Source of the DNA: Clostridiales bacterium
GTDB taxonomy: Bacteria; Bacillota; Clostridia; Oscillospirales; Oscillospiraceae
DNA: 48,008 nt
Assembly: GCA_021205205.1 (NCBI GenBank)
Contig: JAJPXY010000136.1
Coordinates: 1-48,008 of the forward strand
Reading direction: 5' to 3'
A program made the position numbers and the translations under genes. Positions within the stretch are counted from its first letter, which is position 1; each line of letters begins with the position of its first letter. Positions 25,764 through 34,993 of the stretch are shown here, in pieces. Under the pieces are notes generated by a model. The model was not told the origin of the DNA. It was given only the letters and a program-made list of their open reading frames with translations, and did not search any database.

Positions 25764-26441
25764 ATGAAGACACTGGAAGAAAAGCTGGGCTATCACTTTC
25801 GGGACCCCTCCCTGCTGGAGAACGCCCTGACCCACAGCTCCTACGCCAACGAGCACCACATGGGCAGCATCCACTCCAACGAGCGGCTGGAGTTTTTGGG
25901 CGACTCGGTGCTGGGCATGGTGACGGCGGACAGCCTGTACCACACCTTCCCCAACCTGCCGGAGGGGGAGCTGACCCGTCTGCGGGCCAACCTGGTCTGC
26001 GAGGGGAGCCTGGCCATGGTGGCCCGACAGCTGGACCTGGGCAGCTACCTCAAGCTGGGCAAGGGCGAAGCCTGCGGCGGCGGCGGCCAGCGGCCTTCCA
26101 TCATCGCGGACGCGGTGGAGGCGGTGCTGGCGGCGGTCTATCTGGACGGCGGCATCAGTCAGGCCCGGCGCATCGTGCAGCGGTTTATCCTCAGCAACAT
26201 CGACCAGGTGCAGGAGGCCAGCCGGGACCACAAAACCTACCTCCAGGAGCTGGTACAGCGGAAAAGCGGCCAGAGCCTCAGCTATCGGCTCATCGGGGAA
26301 TCCGGCCCAGACCACGACAAGACCTTCACCATGGAGGTACTGCTGAACGGAACCAGCGTCGGCTCCGGCAGTGGCAGGAGCAAAAAAGAAGCCGAGCAGA
26401 TGGCCGCAAAGGCGGCCATCGCCCGGTTGGAAGGAAAGTAA
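25764..26441 (+). CDS. rnc: Ribonuclease III
   Basis: Double-strand-specific endoribonuclease for rRNA and mRNA processing. 225 residues: RNase III domain with NERLEFLGDSVLG (catalytic Glu/Asp near residue 40), IIADAVEAVLAAVYLDGG (second catalytic pair), then a double-stranded RNA-binding domain (KTYLQELVQRKSGQ ... SKKEAEQMAAKAAI). ATG 25764 has GAAGGGCGAA upstream; earlier in-frame codons are noise. Last + strand protein gene before transcription converges. Confidence 0.97.
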   Translation: MKTLEEKLGYHFRDPSLLENALTHSSYANEHHMGSIHSNERLEFLGDSVLGMVTADSLYHTFPNLPEGELTRLRANLVCEGSLAMVARQLDLGSYLKLGKGEACGGGGQRPSIIADAVEAVLAAVYLDGGISQARRIVQRFILSNIDQVQEASRDHKTYLQELVQRKSGQSLSYRLIGESGPDHDKTFTMEVLLNGTSVGSGSGRSKKEAEQMAAKAAIARLEGK

Positions 26442-26477
26442 TTCAATTTGCAATTTGCAGTGTGCAATTAGCAATGA
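26441..26477. repeat. Heptad repeat after rnc
   Basis: Units GCAATTT, GCAGTGT, GCAATTA, GCAATGA in 7-base phase, starting at the rnc stop codon. Confidence 0.65.
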
Positions 26478-26527
26478 TGCGTGGTTCACGCCTATCCCTT
26501 TGAACCAGCTTTGTCAATTTTTCTGGC

Positions 26528-26590
26528 AGGAAACCCCTCCACCATGCTTCGCATGGTCCCCCTCCCCTTTCAGGGGAGGCGAGGGGAGGA
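26528..26590. repeat. CCCCTCC/GGGGAGG palindromic repeat, uninterrupted copy
   Basis: GGAAACCCCTCC, hairpin ACCATGC-TTC-GCATGGT, then CCCCCTCCCCTTTCAGGGG AGGC. The 40 bases to its left (ATCCCTTTGAACCAGC...) also match the left flank of the copy at 30.87 kb, so this is the same element without the ~77-bp insert. Confidence 0.75.
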
Positions 26591-26753
26591 GAGTGCTTAT
26601 TCGTATGTCTTGCGTTTTAAGAAGCATAGCACAAATTTTCTGCAAAAATAGCTAGTTTGTTTCTATTTTCTTTCCTTTTTAGCGATTCGCAAGAAAAATG
26701 TTTGGTTAATATTGTAAACCTTTCCCAGAAAAAATTATCGTTCCGGAACTGAC
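26591..26753. other. AT-rich convergent intergenic segment
   Basis: Gene-free AT-rich DNA at the point where + strand genes (left) and minus-strand genes (right) meet. I see no clear terminator hairpin with a T-run, no gene and no convincing dif site. Confidence 0.5.
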
Positions 26754-26818
26754 CGCCCCTCTCGCCTCCCCTGAAAGGGGAGGTGGCACGGCGTAAGCCG
26801 TGACGGAGGGGTTTCTCC
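26754..26818. repeat. CCCCTCC/GGGGAGG palindromic repeat, inverse orientation
   Basis: CTCGCCTCCCCTGAAAGGGG AGGTGG, hairpin CACGGC-GTAA-GCCGTG, then ACGGAGGGGTTTCTCC. Faces the copy at 26528-26590 across the AT-rich segment. Confidence 0.75.
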
Positions 26819-26835
26819 TCAAAGCTGGCTAACAG

Positions 26836-27883
26836 CTAAAGGCGAAGCCGATCCGCCACCGCCGGGCGGAAGGCATCGAAGGCGCTGGGCACGGCGTACA
26901 CCGCCGCCAGCTCCTCCGCCCCGGCCCAGACCCAGCCGTCGGGCAACTCCGGGCTGCCCATCTCCGCCAGCAGCGAGTCCATATGCCACTCCCGGTGGGT
27001 GAAGATGTGCTTGCCCGTGGGACCGGGGGCCACAGAGACGGCCCCGGTCAGGTACTCCGGCGTCACGTCGGAAAGCTCATTGGGGAACTCCCACAGCCGG
27101 GCCAGCAGCCCCCCGCTGGGGGCGGCGGCGCAGCGCCACCTTATCCTCCCAAAAGAGCAGGTACACCCGGCGGCTCTCCACTTTTCGGGGCCGCTTGGCG
27201 GCCTTGACGGGCAGCTCGGCGGTGCGGCCCTGCTGGCAGGCAACGCACCACGCCGCCACCGGGCAGTGTTCACAGTCCGGCGCGCCGTTGGGCAGGCAGA
27301 CCAGCGCCCCCAGTTCCATCAGCGCCTGGTTGTAGGCCCCCGGCAGGTTCCGGGGCATGGTGTCCAGCAGCAGCTGACGGATACGCTGCTTGGTCTCCGG
27401 GCGGGTGATGTCCCCCTCGTCCCCGGTGAGCCGGGCGACCACCCGGAGGACGTTGCCGTCCACGGCAGGCACCGCCTGGCCGAAGGCGATGGAGGCAATG
27501 GCCCCGGCGGTGTACTCCCCCACGCCGGGGAGGGTCAGGATGTCCTCGTAAGAACTGGGGAACTGTCCCCCGTGGACCTCCATGATCTCCCGGGCGGCCT
27601 TTTGCAGGTTCCTGGCCCGGTTGTAGTACCCCAGCCCCTGCCACAGCTTGAGCAGCGTGTCCTCGTCCACACGGGCCAAGTCGGCCACCGTGGGCAGCGC
27701 CTCCATGAACCGGGCGTAATAGCCCAGCACCGCCGCCACCCGGGTCTGCTGGAGCATGATCTCCGACACCCAGACGTGGTACGGGGTGGGGTCGCTGCGC
27801 CAGGGCAGGGTGCGGCAGTGGTCGTGGTACCAGTTCACCAGAGGGAAGGACGCGGCGGCGCAGCGTGCAGCGGAATCGGACAT
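26836..27883 (-). pseudogene. mutY: A/G-specific adenine glycosylase MutY, frameshifted
   Basis: MutY removes adenine mispaired with 8-oxoguanine. From ATG 27883 (GGAGG eight bases upstream) the frame encodes the HhH-GPD glycosylase: WYHDHCRTLPWR, EIMLQQTRV, LPGVGEYTAGAIASIAFG, catalytic Asp in VDGNVLRV, and the FeS cluster cysteines CLPNGAPDCEHCPVAAWC. It leaves frame at the C6 run (+ strand about 27111-27116). The other frame, ending at 26836, carries the rest: LLARLWEFPNEL and the C-terminal Nudix-like 8-oxoG recognition domain (GKHIFTHREWHMDS). Removing one base gives 348 residues, normal for MutY. As read, the protein would stop at 27077 without its C-terminal domain. Sequencing error and real mutation are both possible. 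Confidence 0.88.
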
Positions 27884-28074
27884 GGAGGTTTCCTCCTTTT
27901 CGTGGGGCAAACGGCGGCTTGACGGGGCCGCCCGGTTTGTGGTAAACTAAACAGGCGTGAGAGTAGTTCCTGGCACAATGTGCTGTGCTTATGGCGTACG
28001 TTGCTTTACTTTACAAACGGGTGGTTACGCTTCCAGCTTTCCTGTTAGATGTTCGCTTTAGACTGGTAGTACCC

Positions 28075-28109
28075 AACTAACGGCTAACGGCTAACAGCTA
28101 ACAGCTTAC
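28075..28109. repeat. Heptad repeat upstream of tRNA-Leu
   Basis: GCTAACG, GCTAACA, GCTAACA, GCTTACA in 7-base phase, ending six bases before the tRNA. It belongs to the same family as the GCAATGT heptads. Confidence 0.7.
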
Positions 28110-28114
28110 ACAAT

Positions 28115-28199
28115 GCGGGTATGATGGAATTGGCAGACATGCAAGATTTAGGTTCTTGTGCCTTACGGCGTGCAGGTTCGACCCCTGTTACCCGCACCA
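28115..28199 (+). tRNA. tRNA-Leu, anticodon TAG
   Basis: Acceptor stem GCGGGTA pairs with TACCCGC, then A and an encoded CCA. The anticodon stem CAAGA/TCTTG encloses TTTAGGT, anticodon TAG (reads CTN). A long variable arm (TGCC-TTAC-GGCG) marks class II tRNA-Leu, and the T-arm loop is TTCGACC. 85 bases including CCA. It is the only + strand gene in the minus-strand half and is followed by its own terminator. Confidence 0.95.
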
Positions 28200-28210
28200 C
28201 ATCGGAGCAA

Positions 28211-28248
28211 GCGCACATCGGCTGAAAACTGGCCGATGTGCGCTTTTT
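28211..28248 (+). terminator. Rho-independent terminator of tRNA-Leu
   Basis: 12-bp perfect stem GCGCACATCGGC / GCCGATGTGCGC, nine-base loop, then TTTTT. It lies between the tRNA and the convergent obgE stop and may stop transcription from both sides. Confidence 0.9.
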
Positions 28249-28253
28249 GCGTT

Positions 28254-29534
<1,281 letters not shown>

Positions 29535-29575
29535 ACGGCCCTCCTTATGACTGTGGAACCCATGTGAAACAGGTT

Positions 29576-29646
29576 TGCAGGGGCGGCCCGTGGCCGCCCG
29601 AAAAATCAACCGCCTGTTTCGGGCGGCCACGGGCCGCCCCTACAGG
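29576..29646. repeat. GTAGGGGCGGCC palindromic repeat, copy 4
   Basis: Near-perfect inverted repeat: GGGGCGGCCCGTGGCCGCCC and its complement GGGCGGCCACGGGCCGCCCC, with a 20-base spacer. It lies in the obgE leader, so its RNA would form a very stable hairpin about 30 bases ahead of the obgE ribosome site. Confidence 0.85.
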
Positions 29647-29670
29647 ATGGATGTTCCTGCCTGATGCCAG

Positions 29671-29704
29671 AAAAAACGCACCGAACGAAGTATGTCCGGT
29701 GCGT
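29671..29704 (-). terminator. Terminator of the rplU-prp-rpmA operon
   Basis: Minus strand: ACGCACCG, 13-base loop, CGGTGCGT, then a run of six T. It begins 13 bases after the rpmA stop. Confidence 0.85.
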
Positions 29705-29717
29705 TAAAGGCGAGTGA

Positions 29718-30002
29718 TTACTGCTCGATGGCTTCGACGATGGAGACCTGCTTGCGGTCTTTGCCGAGGCGCTCGAACTTGACGGTGCCGTCCTTCAGGG
29801 CGAACAGGGTGTCGTCCTTGCCCTTGCCCACGTTGGTGCCGGGGTGGATCTTGGTGCCGCGCTGACGGACCAGGATGTTGCCGGCCAGGACGAACTGCCC
29901 ATCACCGCGCTTGACGCCCAGACGCTTGGCCTCGGAATCCCGGCCGTTGCGGGTGGAGCCAACGCCCTTTTTGTGGGCGAAGAACTGGATGGAAATCTTC
30001 AT
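29718..30002 (-). CDS. rpmA: Ribosomal protein L27 with cleavable N-terminal extension
   Basis: 94 residues. The N-terminus [13 protein letters not shown] carries the short extension found in Firmicutes, cut by Prp after the FF pair so that mature L27 starts AHKKG and reaches the peptidyl transferase centre. Then [20 protein letters not shown] and the conserved [21 protein letters not shown]. prp is directly upstream, seven bases away. Confidence 0.98.
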   Translation of the reverse strand: MKISIQFFAHKKGVGSTRNGRDSEAKRLGVKRGDGQFVLAGNILVRQRGTKIHPGTNVGKGKDDTLFALKDGTVKFERLGKDRKQVSIVEAIEQ

Positions 30003-30008
30003 AGGTCG

Positions 30009-30338
30009 TTACACCTCCATAACTTCAATATAATCGGGATAGTCCTCGTGGAGGGCGGTGAGATAGACCATCATCCCCACCAGCATGGTCTGGCAGGTGT
30101 TCTCGTCCATCTCGGAAAGCCCCCCCGGCAGACGGAGGGATAGGTGGCCGGAGTCCGGCTCCAGCTTGACGGCGGCGGCCAGGCCCAGCACCTCGTTAAA
30201 GGTACACTCGACCATGCCCGCCACGGCGGAGACGGCGGCACAGACAATGTCGCTGCCCTCCTCGCCATAGCCGCTGTGACCGCTGATGTCGAAGCTGACG
30301 ATGCGGTCCCCCTCCATATGAAAGGCTGCGGTGGTCAT
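30009..30338 (-). CDS. prp: Ribosomal-processing cysteine protease Prp
   Basis: Cleaves the N-terminal extension of L27. 109 residues, DUF464/YsxB family. Catalytic His21 in DISGHSGYGEEGSD and Cys33 in IVCAAVSA match the known H-C dyad spacing. It lies between rplU and rpmA as in other Firmicutes, and the L27 here has the matching cleavage site. Confidence 0.95.
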   Translation of the reverse strand: MTTAAFHMEGDRIVSFDISGHSGYGEEGSDIVCAAVSAVAGMVECTFNEVLGLAAAVKLEPDSGHLSLRLPGGLSEMDENTCQTMLVGMMVYLTALHEDYPDYIEVMEV

Positions 30339-30346
30339 TGCAACCC

Positions 30347-30661
30347 TCAGGCCACGGTGATCTTGCCGATGGTCACCTTGGTGTAGGGCTGACGATGGCC
30401 CTGACGCTTGCGGTAGCCCTTCTTGGGCTTATACTTGAAGATACGGATCTTCTTGCCCTTGCCGTTTTTGACGACACTGGCCTCCACGCTGGCGCCCTCC
30501 ACCACGGGAGTGCCGAAGATGGTGTTGTCGCCGTCGATCACGGCCAGGACCTGGTCGAAGGTCACGGTATCGCCGGCCTCCACGGGCAGCTTCTCGATGA
30601 AGAGGGTGTCGCCCTCCGCCACCTTGTACTGCTTGCCGCCGGTCACGATAATTGCTGTCAT
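30347..30661 (-). CDS. rplU: Ribosomal protein L21
   Basis: 104 residues: [18 protein letters not shown] at the start and [27 protein letters not shown] near the end, typical of L21. First gene of rplU-prp-rpmA. The leader is about 95 bases (see promoter). Confidence 0.98.
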   Translation of the reverse strand: MTAIIVTGGKQYKVAEGDTLFIEKLPVEAGDTVTFDQVLAVIDGDNTIFGTPVVEGASVEASVVKNGKGKKIRIFKYKPKKGYRKRQGHRQPYTKVTIGKITVA

Positions 30662-30755
30662 GCGGTTGCACCTCTTTCCTTAATAACGGGCTCGCTCTTG
30701 CAGGTGTTGAGGCCCTTGGGGCAGACCTCACCCTTGTTGCCTACTCGATGCGGCT
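30662..30755 (-). promoter_or_regulatory. rplU leader, possible L21 leader RNA
   Basis: Untranslated leader of about 95 bases between the rplU promoter and ATG. It has paired segments (GAGGTCTGCC with GGGCCTC on the minus strand) and GAAAGAGGTG just ahead of the start. Firmicutes often carry an autoregulatory L21 leader here; I judge by position, not by a sequence match. Confidence 0.4.
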
Positions 30756-30760
30756 TGAAT

Positions 30761-30789
30761 AGTTTATCAGTTTTTGCCGGGCTTGTCAA
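30761..30789 (-). promoter_or_regulatory. sigma-A promoter of rplU-prp-rpmA
   Basis: Minus strand: perfect TTGACA (30789-30784), 17 bases, TGA-TAAACT (30766-30761) with extended -10. Confidence 0.85.
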
Positions 30790-30864
30790 CGGTTTTCGCG
30801 GAATTTTCCCTGTAAAAAATATTCTGGTTATCCCTTTGAATCAGCCTTGTCGGTATTGCCGACA

Positions 30865-31002
30865 CGAAACCCCTCCACCATGCTTCGCATGGTCCCCCTC
30901 CCCTTTTGCGACTCGCATGGCCTAAAGGCCATAGCTCTCTGCATTTGCGCAAAAGAGGAATTGGCCATTTGGCCAGCGCTTCACAGGGGCGGCAAGGGGC
31001 GA
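30865..31002. repeat. CCCCTCC/GGGGAGG palindromic repeat with nested ~77-bp insert
   Basis: CGAAACCCCTCC, hairpin ACCATGC-TTC-GCATGGT, CCCCCTCCCCTTT; then an insert at about 30907-30983 (TGCGACTCGCATGGCC ... GGCCAGCGCTTCA) before CAGGGGCGGCAAGGGGC. The insert is the reverse complement of the one at 11505-11583 and is absent from the otherwise matching copy at 26528-26590. It contains palindromes ATGGCCTAAAGGCCAT and GGCCATTTGGCC. Confidence 0.8.
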
Positions 31003-31209
31003 GTGCTTGTCGTGTAATGCTGGTTTTGTTCGGCAGATACAGGATTTTCGGCAGAGAAGCCCTGCTCTAGCCACTAAAAATGTGGTTAGTCCAAGCGGAT
31101 AGTCTGCAAAATATTTTCTTGGCGGCGCAGCCCTTCCAGCACTATACTTTTAATTCGTAGCACCTGGCTAACAGCTAACAGCTAGTAGCTAATAGCTCGT
31201 CAAATATTC
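31003..31209. repeat. Gene-free stretch with heptad repeat at 31163-31198
   Basis: 31003-31160 shows no gene or clear signal. 31163-31198 holds heptads GCTAACA, GCTAACA, GCTAGTA, GCTAATA, adjoining the prfC stop. Confidence 0.6.
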
Positions 31210-32820
31210 TTACAGTCTGGCTCCGCCAAACTCGGACAGCTCCAGCCCCCGGGCCTTGTTCTTGTCCATCACCCAGTTCACCGACCAGGGGGCGGAGAAC
31301 AGCAGCAGCTTGGCCCCGTGGTAATCCTCCACCAGCTTCACATCCTGGCCGTCGCCGATGATAAGGTCCTCGATCAGGTCGCCATCGAACCGGTCAATCC
31401 ACCGCAGGTACTCGTAGGGCAGGCTTTCCATCACCAGGTCCACCTTGTACTCGTTCTTCATCCGGTACTCGAACACGTCGAATTGCAGGGTGCCCACCAC
31501 GCCCACAATGACCTCCTCCATGCCGGTGTAGGGGATCTTGAAAATCTGGATGCCGCCCTCCTGGGCGATCTGCTCGGTGCCCTTGATGAACTGCTTGCGC
31601 TTGAGGGTGTCCTTGGGCCGCACCCGACGGAAATGCTCCGGCGCGAAGGTGGGGATAGGGTCAAACTGGAAGTTCTTCCCCGGCGCACAGAGGGTGTCAC
31701 CGATGGTGAACATCCCCGGGTCAAAGACGCCGATGATGTCCCCGGCGTAAGCCTCCTCGATGATCTCCCGCTCGGCGGCCATCAGCTGCTGGGGCCGGGA
31801 GAGCTTCACCTTCCGCTGCTGCTGCACCAGATAGACCTCCTCGTCCGCGTCGAACCGGCCGGAGCAGACCCGGACGAAGGCGATGCGGTCCCGGTGGGCC
31901 TTGTTCATGTTGGCCTGGATTTTAAACACGAAGCCGGAGAAGCTGTCGTCGAAGCTGTCCACCGTCACGTCCCCAGCCCGGCGGGACAGCGGCGCTGGCG
32001 TCATGCGCAGGAACGCCTCCAGGAAAGGCTCCACGCCGAAGTTGGTCAGGGCGGAGCCGAAGAACACCGGGGAGAGCTTGCCGTGGCGCACCTTGTCCAT
32101 ATCGAACTCAGCCCCGGCCCCCTCCAGCAGCTCCACCTCGTCGGCCAGCTGGTCCCGCTTGGCCTGACCGATCAGGTCCACAAGAGCCGGGTCGTCCAAC
32201 TCCACCTCGGTGGCGGTGGCGGCCCTGGCGTTGGTGTGGGAGGTGAAGTGCAGGATTTTGCGCTCCCGCAGGTCATAGACGCCCTTGAACTCCTTGCCGC
32301 AGCCGATGGGCCAGTTCATGGGGCAGGTCTCCACCCCCAGCTCGGACTCGATTTCCTCGCACAGCTCGAAGGGGTCCCGGGCCTCCCGGTCCATTTTGTT
32401 GATGAAGGTGAAGATGGGGATGTCCCGCATGGCGCAGACCTTGAACAGCTTCCGGGTCTGCGGCTCCACGCCCTTGGCGGCGTCGATGACCATGACGGCG
32501 CTGTCCGCCGCCATCAGGGTGCGGTAGGTGTCCTCGGAGAAGTCCTGGTGGCCCGGCGTGTCCAGGATGTTGATGCAGAAGCCCTCGTACTGGAACTGCA
32601 TGACCGACGAGGTGACGGAGATGCCCCGCTGCTTTTCAATTTCCATCCAGTCGGAGGTGGCGGCCCGGGCGTTTTTCTTGCCCTTGACCACACCGGCCTG
32701 GTTGATGGCCCCGCCGTAGAGCAGCAGCTTCTCCGTCAGGGTGGTTTTGCCGGCGTCCGGGTGGGAGATGATGGCAAAGGTGCGCCGGCGTTCGATTTCC
32801 GCTTGGAATTTATGAGACAT
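31210..32820 (-). CDS. prfC: Peptide chain release factor 3
   Basis: Translational GTPase that recycles RF1/RF2 after termination. 536 residues. G1 SHPDAGKTTLTEKLL, NARAATSDWMEIEKQRGISVTSSV, G3 LDTPGHQDFSEDTYRTL and NKMDREARDP (G4), then the beta-barrel domain and the RF3 C-terminal domain. ATG 32820 has GGAGG five bases upstream. Own promoter at 32979-33007. Confidence 0.97.
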   Translation of the reverse strand: MSHKFQAEIERRRTFAIISHPDAGKTTLTEKLLLYGGAINQAGVVKGKKNARAATSDWMEIEKQRGISVTSSVMQFQYEGFCINILDTPGHQDFSEDTYRTLMAADSAVMVIDAAKGVEPQTRKLFKVCAMRDIPIFTFINKMDREARDPFELCEEIESELGVETCPMNWPIGCGKEFKGVYDLRERKILHFTSHTNARAATATEVELDDPALVDLIGQAKRDQLADEVELLEGAGAEFDMDKVRHGKLSPVFFGSALTNFGVEPFLEAFLRMTPAPLSRRAGDVTVDSFDDSFSGFVFKIQANMNKAHRDRIAFVRVCSGRFDADEEVYLVQQQRKVKLSRPQQLMAAEREIIEEAYAGDIIGVFDPGMFTIGDTLCAPGKNFQFDPIPTFAPEHFRRVRPKDTLKRKQFIKGTEQIAQEGGIQIFKIPYTGMEEVIVGVVGTLQFDVFEYRMKNEYKVDLVMESLPYEYLRWIDRFDGDLIEDLIIGDGQDVKLVEDYHGAKLLLFSAPWSVNWVMDKNKARGLELSEFGGARL

Positions 32821-32978
32821 AGAATCCTCCAAAAGAGTACAAAATGAAATAAATAGTCCAACTTATACGTTTTGTATATTTACGTGGGACTGGTCAGACA
32901 GCGTCCCGCTGAAATAAACTGCTTCATACGCCCTCCATCCCGCCACAGGGCGGCACAAATAAAATCAGCACTCTTGTT

Positions 32979-33007
32979 ACCATAACACAGGAAAAGTATT
33001 GTGTAAA
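32979..33007 (-). promoter_or_regulatory. sigma-A promoter of prfC
   Basis: Minus strand: TTTACA (33007-33002), 17 bases, TGT-TATGGT (32984-32979) with extended -10. The leader is about 150 bases. Confidence 0.65.
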
Positions 33008-33023
33008 CGAAAAATTTCACAGC

Positions 33024-33054
33024 AAAAGCGGCTCCGGAGTTCGGAGCCGCTTTT
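33024..33054 (-). terminator. Terminator after the lipoprotein gene
   Basis: AAAAGCGGCTCCG / CGGAGCCGCTTTT with a five-base loop; symmetric. It lies 16 bases past the stop at 33071 and closes the long minus-strand transcription unit that includes the his genes. Confidence 0.85.
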
Positions 33055-33070
33055 GGGTACAGGCGTGGGA

Positions 33071-33652
33071 TTATTCCGCCGGGGTGATCCGCAGGGTGGC
33101 GTCGTACAGGGACTCCACCTCATCGGCGATTTCGGTGCTGGAGTCGCCGTCGTCGGCCACAGTCTCCGCAGTGGTGGAGACGCTGACGTCGAAAATCTCA
33201 TAATCTCCGTCCCACTCCACGGTGACGGCTTTGTCTGTCTCCCCCGCGTTGGCGATGAAGCGCCCATACTGCTGAGACATCACGTACTCCTCCTCGCCCT
33301 GGACAAAGGCGGCGTATTCCTCCGTGTCGTAGGCGGTCAGCTCCACCACCAACGCGCCCTCCCCGCTGTAGGTCAGGGTGAGGGTCATGGCAGAGCCGCT
33401 GTCTCCGCTCTCCTGAGCGGTGAGGACAACGGAGCAGTCGTCGTCGCTGTAGACTTCGGTCCCCACCGGAGTATCCACATACCAAAGGGCTTCGGCGGTG
33501 GAGGACTCCTCCTCCAGCACCTCGAAGCCGTCTGCGCCCGGGTCAAGGGAGCTTTCGGCGGCAGCTTCCGAAGAACCGCCGCAGGCGGTCAGGGACAGGG
33601 CCAACATCAGGGCCAGCGCCAGAGTGAGAAAGCGTTTGCTGCTGCGTTTCAT
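33071..33652 (-). CDS. Putative lipoprotein of unknown function
   Basis: 193 residues. Basic start MKRSSKRF, hydrophobic segment, and lipobox LTAC with the lipidated Cys at position 24, followed by Gly-Gly-Ser-Ser. The mature part is acidic (Asp/Glu/Ser/Thr-rich) with mainly beta-strand character and no recognised domain. GGAAGGAGA lies ahead of the ATG. It starts 18 bases after the YczE-type gene stop, suggesting co-transcription. Confidence 0.8.
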   Translation of the reverse strand: MKRSSKRFLTLALALMLALSLTACGGSSEAAAESSLDPGADGFEVLEEESSTAEALWYVDTPVGTEVYSDDDCSVVLTAQESGDSGSAMTLTLTYSGEGALVVELTAYDTEEYAAFVQGEEEYVMSQQYGRFIANAGETDKAVTVEWDGDYEIFDVSVSTTAETVADDGDSSTEIADEVESLYDATLRITPAE

Positions 33653-33670
33653 GGTTCTCGTCTCCTTCCG

Positions 33671-34339
33671 TCAAGAGGGAGTGTCAGTGGTCTGTTTCCC
33701 ATAGAGCAGAGGAATGGCAATGGACTTTTTGAGCACCTCGATGAGCGGCCCCATGAAGAAGGCGGTGATGACCGTGCCGATGCCCACCACCGCGCCGCAG
33801 GCATACCCGATGATCACGCAAATCAGGTCGCTGACGATGCGGATGAACCGGAACGGCACCACTTTCCCCGCCACCTGGGGCTTGCAGTCGGTGATGAACA
33901 GAGGAATGGCGTCGTAGGTGGAGACGCCCAGGTCGGCGGTGTAGTAGAGGGCGGAGGCCAGACAGCACAGAAAGATGCCGATGATGAGCAGCACCACCCG
34001 GGCGGGCAGCCCCGGTTCCGGGACAACCAAGTCGATGCACCACTCGGAGAACGTCACCAGGTAGCCCACGAAAAACATATTCAGGAAGGTGGCCAAACCG
34101 ATATAGTGCCGTTCCAGAAAAAAGTCAATGACCAGCAGCACCAGGTTGGCGGCAGCGTAGAAGGTGCCGTAGCTGGCGAAAACAGGGATAAACTGAAATT
34201 GGTTGTGCAGCCCCTGGGCGAAGCACTGGAAGGGGTCAACGCCGAACACGGCGGCGTTGAAAAAGCCTACAGCCACGCCGCAGATGCACACGCCCACCAG
34301 CGACATGATGAGCCGCCTGACGAAAAGCTTGTCCCGCAT
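33671..34339 (-). CDS. YczE/YitT-like integral membrane protein
   Basis: 222 residues with about five hydrophobic segments (LIMSLVGVCICGVAVGFF, FYAAANLVLLVIDFFL, VVLLIIGIFLCCLASALYY, LICVIIGYACGAVVGIG). The segments with the ADLGVSTYDAIPL loop, ending at a VVGIGTVITAFFMGPLI stretch, match the YczE/YyaS family of unknown function. Starts 33 bases after hisE; may ride on the his transcript. Confidence 0.8.
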   Translation of the reverse strand: MRDKLFVRRLIMSLVGVCICGVAVGFFNAAVFGVDPFQCFAQGLHNQFQFIPVFASYGTFYAAANLVLLVIDFFLERHYIGLATFLNMFFVGYLVTFSEWCIDLVVPEPGLPARVVLLIIGIFLCCLASALYYTADLGVSTYDAIPLFITDCKPQVAGKVVPFRFIRIVSDLICVIIGYACGAVVGIGTVITAFFMGPLIEVLKKSIAIPLLYGKQTTDTPS

Positions 34340-34372
34340 AGAGAGTTCATCCTTTCCCTTCGGTTAGAAAAA

Positions 34373-34993
34373 TCAAGTATTCAAATCGGTGGTGTGAAAG
34401 GTCTTTAGATTGCCGGTTTTCCCGCTGCGGCGGTCCAGCTCGTCCGCCAGCGCCGCCAGGGGGATGTCTTTTGCCACCATCATGGCCAGCAGGTGGTAGA
34501 GCAGGTCCGCCGTCTCATAGGCGATTTTCTCCCTGTCCACGGCCTTGCCCGCCAGCAGGAGCAGACTGCACGCCTCTCCCACCTTTTTCAAAATCTTGTC
34601 CAGCCCCTGGCCGAACAGATAGGCGGTGTAGGAGTCGGCGTCGCCGCTGGCCCCCCGTTGGGCGATGATGTCATAGACCTCATCCACCCCCAGTCCCCGG
34701 GCGGCGCAACGGACGTTCAGCGCGTCCATCACCGCGGAGAGAGGGACCTCCTGCTGGCAGAGCAGCACAGTGACGTGATAGATCACGTCGTTCAGCTCCC
34801 CCACCGTCTCGGCGGCATCGTCATTTTTCGCGGCAATAACCGCCTCGAAGGTCTCCTCGCCGCACTTTTTCAGGATCTTATCCAGCCCTTGGGTGTAGAG
34901 GTAGTTGGTGTAGGACTTGCCGCCCACGGGGTGGTTCTTCCGATCCAGAGCCACGTCGTACTGCTCCTGGATGGCCTGCTGCGCCCGGCTCAT
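34373..34993 (-). CDS. hisE: Phosphoribosyl-ATP pyrophosphatase HisE, tandem double domain
   Basis: Second step of histidine synthesis (PRATP to PRAMP). 206 residues, about twice a normal HisE. Repeat 1 (about 20-95): SYTNYLYTQGLDKILKKCG, EETFE at 46-50 and ELND at 66-69, the full EExxE...ExxD metal site. Repeat 2 (about 115-190): SYTAYLFGQGLDKILKKVG aligned at a 94-residue offset, but EExxE has become EACSL (140-144) while ETAD is kept (160-163). So only repeat 1 looks catalytic; repeat 2 may be a built-in structural partner (inference; HisE enzymes are dimers). Start overlaps the hisI stop by four bases. Confidence 0.93.
   Translation of the reverse strand: MSRAQQAIQEQYDVALDRKNHPVGGKSYTNYLYTQGLDKILKKCGEETFEAVIAAKNDDAAETVGELNDVIYHVTVLLCQQEVPLSAVMDALNVRCAARGLGVDEVYDIIAQRGASGDADSYTAYLFGQGLDKILKKVGEACSLLLLAGKAVDREKIAYETADLLYHLLAMMVAKDIPLAALADELDRRSGKTGNLKTFHTTDLNT

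Noticed and set aside
26690-26740. dif recombination site at the strand switch
   Set aside because: GGTTTACAATATT on the minus strand resembles one XerD half-site, but no XerC half-site follows; housekeeping strand bias alone is weak evidence for a terminus.
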